A stretch of DNA of 64,000 bases, from positions 62,001-126,000 of the forward strand of contig CACVBU010000857.1 in the NCBI GenBank assembly GCA_902728285.1, given 5' to 3'. The translations under genes were made by a program, and so were the position numbers. Source of the stretch: Clytia hemisphaerica (Eukaryota; Cnidaria; Hydrozoa; Leptothecata; Clytiidae). Positions 58,745-64,000 of this stretch are shown here, piece by piece. Every line of letters begins with the position of its first letter. Within the stretch, counting starts at the first letter, position 1. The notes under the pieces were generated by a model. It was given only the letters and a program-made list of their open reading frames with translations, did not search any database and had not been told where the DNA came from.

Positions 58745-59129
58745 TACAGTGTGTCCCAAAAAAAACGGACAATTTTTATATTTTAAAATAAAATCCTCAA
58801 GACTCGTTATATAGACTGGCCTTAGAATGATTGAAATAAGATTGAAATAATGTGTTCAATCAAAAGATGTTTAATTCCCTATACAGGCCCGGCGAAAGCG
58901 GGGAGACTGGGAAGATGTTCAGCCTCCCCACTTTTGAGCAAGTTAGATTTTTTTCCAGCGATTTTCTGAGTTCGCCTCCCCACTTTTACGGTTGTTCCGC
59001 AGGGCCTGCAATATGATTTAATAGGTTTTTGAGATTGAAATATCAAATAGACAAATCAAATTTGGCATAATTTATGAGAGTTTTACTTTATATTTAAAAA
59101 TTTGTCTGCTTTTTTCGAAGCACACTGTA
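58745..59129. repeat. TIR element with TACAGTGTGTCCC ends
   Basis: TACAGTGTGTCCCAAAAAAA followed by ACGGACAATTTTT is mirrored by AAATTTGTCTGCTTTTTTCG and CACACTGTA. Short Tc1/mariner-like termini are possible; there is no transposase inside. Confidence 0.75.
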
Positions 59130-59969
59130 TTTTGACATAAATAATGCACATGTTAAAGTATGGCACAATTATGCACGTTAATTTCCATTTCAAAAGTGTT
59201 ACTAGGAGCGCCCACAGCTTTGGTGAGCGGAACTCACCCAGAACATTATGTAAAAAAGACGGCGCGTGAAATCATTTAAAATGTTGCAAAATTAAACTAG
59301 AAAAAAAACATTTTTAATGAAAATTTAGAATAAACTATAATGGCAATAAAACTTTTTAAAATAATAAAGATAAGAGAGAGAGTTATTATATCAACAAATC
59401 TTTCTTTTTTTCCGTTTCAAAATAAATCATTTGAAACGTCTCGACGGTGGTGTGTAAATGCAATTAAAATGCCCAAATATGGTCATGTATAGTTCTCCTC
59501 TGTTTTGTTATAACCTTTTTCTCTCCTCCGTATAGGTTCTCCAGAGTGCGTCAAGTTTTTAATTTCGTTTTCTCATCAAATTCAACATATTCACATTTTC
59601 AAAACAAAAAAAAGAGGAATTTCTTAGTACGCCACTCAGATGCAGCAACGTGTCTTGTCTTGTCTGTCATTGTCTATTATTTTATCTATCTCTAATCTAA
59701 GCCAATTGAAATTCGTCAAAATGGGTCACGTGTTAAAAAACAGTCAAATGACAAACTACTAGCCAATCAAAATCATTGGTTTCGTCACGTGTCTGTGTTG
59801 AGCCAATCAGAAATTAGCCAACCAGTCGTTTAGGCCGATGAGAAGAAGCCATTTTGATCTCATTATCTTCAAACAACCAATAGCGATTGAGTGACGAGCA
59901 AATTTTCCAAACGTCAAAAGAACGAAACAAAATAAAGGCTATTTTAGCCTGCGTTCCTTTCAAAATAAA

Positions 59970-62900
59970 TCACCATCTCAGGCTATGTGCAGCCACATCG
60001 AAAGCATGGATAGGTTGTTGTTTGTATAAGCCGTTGCTTAGCGACGAAGGCAGACTGGTCGAAGGCAATCCATTGTTGTTATGGTGATTCCACGAGTTTT
60101 GATTTTGCGCATATTGTAAATCTGAGAAGGAAGAATAGAAAAAGGATTTTATAGAAAAGGTTTTATAGTTAAAAGAACGTCCCATTGACCTTTATATACC
60201 CTGGACCAAGTTTCTCAATCCTGGCCAAGCAAAATCTTTGATCGGGGTTTTTTGAAAAGTGGTACCCTAATGGGGGCACTACTCAATACCGGTGTAAATG
60301 CATCGAGAGCGCTTGATCTACTTTCTCTCGAAAACTTTTGATGATGTAGCGCCGTTAGACGTTAATCTTTAACACTACAATGGCTTCTTTACGGGTACTG
60401 GTTCAAAAAAAACTTCGATCAAAGATTGCGGATATAGCTTGGTCCAGGGATATATAAAGGTCAGTGGAACGTCTGTACAATGACACCTATAAAACACGGC
60501 CTTAAAGCCAGATTAACGATATTAATATCGAGGTCTGGATTTCTATTTAAAAAAAGAGCTGATCTAACGAAAACTTTGAACTTTTAACCTTATAACATCA
60601 AGGTTATTTATTCTTATTAAAAATGTAAATAATGATATTCTCAAACCTTTGATAGCGTTTGTCATTTTTTTACGTGCGCCGAACTTTGTGACGTTGAGTT
60701 CTTTCAATTCTTCATCAGTAAGAGACATGAACGTTTGTAAGTCCACCTGCAAAAAAAGAGCAAAAGATAGAAGTATAATAAAAACAATCACCTTTGATCA
60801 AAGATTTTGGCTCTTAAGTCTTTTCTTAAAAAATAAATTTAAGATCTCCGTTCCCACTGTCAATGTTGAGACCATGTTCAGACGTTTTACGGTTTCGTAT
60901 CGCTCCGGCATGTTGTTTGTTACGGATAGGAGGTGTTTATACTGATTCGGGAATTTTTCGGAGCAATGAAACGGAGCTGTTTCGTTCCAATGAAAATAGT
61001 GGGGCGAAATCTTTTCGATCTGTTTTGCTTTGTAACGTAATTTCGATGTTCACACAGTGAGCACCTCACCAAAAACCGGGATTTTTCATCTCGTTCTTGG
61101 TGAAAATAGTAACACTTTTTCCATTTTTTTGCTACTGTAGAAGCTTCGAAAGCTTGAAATGGCATAGAAAAATCGAATGTTTGGAGCCCGACAACCTGGG
61201 CTTTGAAAGCATTCGAAAAAGTCGCAACGTGAAATAAACGTTAATTACGTAGAAAAAACGCGGGTGACGTCTAGTATAGACTAACAATGTTTCGGAACAT
61301 TTCATTTAGGAGCGATACGAAACCGTAACGTCAGAATATGGTCTGAGACCCATCAACGACAGTTTGGGACATGGGGGAACTACGTAAAAAGTCTCAGATA
61401 TGAATTAGAAGGTTGATGCTATGGCAATAATGAGATTTACACTTTTTGACAAAAACTGCATAAAAAGCATTACCTCTTCCTTTTCGAAAGCAGTGATGTA
61501 TTGTTCCAAACCAAGCAGAGTGAACAGCTCGTTGATTTCTATGGAAACGAGAAAAAAAGACCTTATGTAAGGCTATTTTTTGGAAATTGTCCCGACATTA
61601 CGTAGAGGTTTTATTGATTTTTGTTGAGTTTTTGATTGAAAAGATTCCGAACACGTGAGAAAACTTCACTTAAGGCCTTAAAACAAAACGTAACCTTGGA
61701 AAAAATCACCCCTCCTAAAAAGTCTTACGCAGAATTATACGTTCATGTGAAAAAAAAAGCTTCGTCATTCTAGTCTAGTATGGGAGAAAACTTTATTCTT
61801 TTTGTGACTTTTTTACTTCTTGATAAAGAAGTCTTCTCAAATTGATCCAATTCCTTCGATTTTTTGTCAACTCCTGAACTCCCATCATCATTGACCGGAG
61901 GGACTACTGAAATTGATTCTTGTCAAAATAAAATGGGTGTGTCAAAATTTCTTTTAGAAAAACAATAAGCAGAATAATGTCGTGAAAAATTTTGAGCTTA
62001 GAGTAACCTGACAACTTACCAGTAATATTAGCATAAGGGTTACTCGTGTTGGACAAGGTGTTTTGGGTGTTGTTAGACGCCATTTGATTGGCAGACGAAT
62101 CGGGCGGTGAGAGCATCGATGTGTAATCACCTGAAGTGAAAAGAATAAAGAGTACATGTTTTTTATAATAAGAACATCCAAAATTTTTGAAGCCTTGGGA
62201 TGTTCTTAACTTAGTGAGTTTTAAGTCTAAAAACGTTCTTAACATGTTCTTATTTCGGCATTTTTAGAGTATTTTTGTCCATTTTCCTATGAAATTGGAT
62301 GTTCTAGAGTCCGCAAAGCCTTAAAATGTTCTTAACTTGTTCTTAACATTTTGGCTATAGAAGACTTATGTTCTTATTTAGTTTGTTCTTATAAAAAAAA
62401 CGTGTATGGGTTTAGTTTCGAGGGCCACTAGCCAATAAGAAATTCCTTTTAAAATAGTCAAATTAGTTGATCCTCCTGAATGAGTTCAATAAAACTTTCA
62501 AACACAGAAGCGACTTCATTTTATTTTCATAAAATTTTTGATTTTAAAATAGTCCTTTTTAGGAAAGATTTAAATTTTGAAGAAATACAAAGAATGTGTA
62601 GGGAAAGGGATTAGTACTGATAAAATTCATCATTAGTTAATATGTAAAGTTGCGGTTTTTATTTTTACTTCTTGATTTCTTAGTTTCATGGATTCTTTTT
62701 TACCGAGATTTAAGATATATCTGAATATTTTATATTTATTTTTGGGTGACACATCTGGATAATTTGCTAAATAAGTTTTTTGAGTATACATTTGTCGATG
62801 GAATTTCTCCTCTCTGGATTTATTCCCTTTTAACCGGGGTCCCTATAATTTTCAGAAAATCTGATTGGTCGCTGCTTCCCCTCACCTCATAAAATTGGTA

Positions 62901-63700
62901 ATTTTTTCCCAAACTTGGTACCAAGTTTCAGAAGATACCTTATCGGGGAAAACTTCGTCGGGAAAATTTTCGTCGGGGAAAAATATTCGTCGGGAAAATT
63001 TTCGTCGGGGAAAATTTTCGTCGGGAAAATTTTCGTCGAGGAAAATTTTCGTCGGGGAAAAATATTCGTCACTTGGCCGAAATTTCGTCACTTTTCCCCG
63101 ACGAAGTTTTCCGCGATAAGGTACAACACAAATGATTTTATTTTCGGTATTTGAAGAGATATTCGACATAGAGAAACATGGCAAATTCAAGGGGAAGCAG
63201 CATGGAGGAAGTGGTGGATAAAACTAACCCAATCCCAAAAGAAACAAGATAAGAAATATAGAACAAATATATATTACATTAATGAGAAACAGAGTACTTC
63301 TTTATCAATACTTAAAAGTTTCATGCTCTTCAAAATCATCAGTTGATTTGAAATATGACAATACGAAACAAAATATTCTACAGTTTTTGAATTTCAAATC
63401 AACTGATGACTGTGAAGTGCATGAAACTTTAAGGAAATGATAAAGAAATACTCTGTTTTTCATTAATGTAACACGCTCTACCTAAAAAGTATCGAGCCCA
63501 ATGGGCACGCAACGTCTTATGCACATTCAATGGACGGCTTTAAGACCTTTGGACGTCCTAGAAACGTACATTAGACGTCCAAAAGACGTTTGTGCCCATT
63601 GGAAGTACTCTTAATTGTGCAGAGAATCACAATCACAGAAATAAATATACTTACTTCCACTACTGTTCATCATCATAATGTTGTCCATCGCGTTCCGACT
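59970..63700 (-). CDS. BICC1: Bicaudal-C-like protein, C-terminal exons with SAM domain (5' part off window)
   Basis: Coding exons on the minus strand: 63,655-63,700; 62,020-62,130; 61,474-61,538; 60,647-60,746; 59,970-60,121 (stop at 59,970-59,972). All junctions are GT-AG, all phases agree, and the first visible exon is preceded by an acceptor, so the gene continues upstream beyond the window. The middle exons encode a full SAM domain: EINELFTLLGLEQYITAFEK, then LQTFMSLTDEELKELN and FGARKKMTNAIK. LQTF.(S/T)LTD..LKEL with FGARRKM is characteristic of Bicaudal-C, a KH-plus-SAM RNA-binding translational regulator whose SAM domain polymerises. The KH domains are not in view, so another SAM protein is possible. 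A 49-residue Asn/Ser-rich tail follows the SAM. The preceding exons are Ser/Asn/Met-rich linker. Confidence 0.8.
60177..60484. repeat. Foldback element in a BICC1-like intron
   Basis: ACGTCCCATTGACCTTTATA and CCCTGGACCAAG, CAAAATCTTTGATCG at the left are mirrored by CGATCAAAGATTG, CTTGGTCCAGG and TATAAAGGTCAGTGGAACGT at the right. Confidence 0.85.
60865..61350. repeat. Foldback element in a BICC1-like intron
   Basis: GAGACCATGTTCAGACG plus TTACGGTTTCGTATCGCTCC is mirrored by GGAGCGATACGAAACCGTAA plus ATATGGTCTGAGAC. An inner pair of GAAACGGAGC/TTTCGTTCC words suggests nested symmetry. Confidence 0.8.
62153..62406. repeat. MITE of TACACGTTTTTT family (copy 5), ends 22 nt before a BICC1-like exon
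   Basis: TACATGTTTTTTATAATAAG at the left is mirrored by GTTCTTATAAAAAAAACGTGTA at the right. The interior matches copy 4 (GAACATCCAAAA, GGATGTTCTTAAC, AACATGTTCTTATTTC). Read on the minus strand, its left end leads directly into the acceptor of exon 62,020-62,130. Confidence 0.9.
62936..63123. repeat. TTCGTCGGGGAAAA tandem array inside a terminal inverted repeat
   Basis: TACCTTATCGGGGAAAACTT is mirrored by AAGTTTTCCGCGATAAGGTA at the far end. Between them, TTCGTCGGGAAAATT / TTCGTCGGGGAAAAAT repeats about seven times with a 15-18 bp period. Lies in an intron of the BICC1-like gene. Confidence 0.9.
63275..63471. repeat. Palindromic element in a BICC1-like intron
   Basis: TTACATTAATGAGAAACAGA and TTCTTTATCA are mirrored by TGATAAAGAAATACTCTG and CATTAATGTAA. 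The inner TCATCAGTTGATTTGAAAT has a mirrored partner. Confidence 0.85.
63497..63602. repeat. Hairpin MITE, GACGTC variant of the AACGTT type
   Basis: CCAATGGGCACGCAACGTC is mirrored by GACGTTTGTGCCCATTGG, with GGACGTCC, ACGTACATTAGACGTCC inside. Same architecture as the AACGTT hairpins with different core words. It ends 53 bp downstream of the exon donor at 63,654 (minus sense). Confidence 0.8.
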
Positions 63701-64000
63701 CTGTAATGTGAATCAAATTATTGAAAAGTTTTGAAATCATGCGTTTACCAAATGGACACTGATTTTTACCGATGTCACTCCGGCTGCAATTTTTTACAAA
63801 TATTCATCAAAGAATCAGCTGACGTCACTTCAATGTAACGCAAAAGACACGTGAAACGTGATCAGACACACTGATTAAAAAATAATTGGACAGGGATAGG
63901 CTGGGTAATAAGTACTGATTGTGACCCAATAATGACTTCCTGTCTGTGAATTGAATGAATGAATTGAAAGTTTTGAAATCATTACTGTTATTGTGCCGTC

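Overview
The window reads as about 64 kb of an early-branching animal genome, most likely a cnidarian. Overall it is AT-rich, with short coding exons, GT-AG introns of 0.1 to 4 kb, and very dense short inverted-repeat transposons (MITEs and foldback elements). Three genes can be supported. No rRNA, CRISPR, operon or prokaryotic signature was seen. The organism call is an inference from gene architecture and repeat style, not from a database match.

Layout. 0-11 kb is repeat-rich and gene-poor, with a frameshifted protein-kinase relic (minus, ~1.4-2.0 kb) and a 971-bp palindrome at 3.0-4.0 kb. 11.7-18.9 kb is a decayed multi-exon KDZ-type transposase gene (minus) with a LINE reverse-transcriptase fragment nested in it. 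19-26 kb holds foldback elements, tRNA-derived SINEs and a LINE ORF1 fragment. 26,487-28,232 is a single-exon gene for a secreted 581-residue precursor with about 40 copies of an IPYF motif bounded by dibasic sites. This is the best candidate for an undescribed peptide system. 33,061-44,730 (plus) is a complete seven-exon gene for a 278-residue secreted C1q/TNF-fold protein resembling adipolin/erythroferrone (C1QTNF12/FAM132). 45-59 kb is mostly repeats, with one candidate signal-anchor exon at 49.3 kb and a 411-bp assembly gap at 54.5 kb. 59,970-63,700 (minus) carries the last five coding exons, including a complete SAM domain, of a Bicaudal-C-like RNA-binding protein whose 5' part lies beyond the window.

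The genes show no common pathway. What links them is the repeat landscape. One MITE family with termini like GTTCTTATAAAAAACRTGTA ends exactly 22 nt upstream of a 3' splice site in both the C1q gene and the Bicaudal-C-like gene. Foldback arms flank exon 3 of the C1q gene. A hairpin MITE (AACGTT family) occurs at least nine times, once with a matching unoccupied copy of its target. Exon calls were made by eye from splice consensus, reading-phase agreement and family resemblance; no alignment or RNA data were available.
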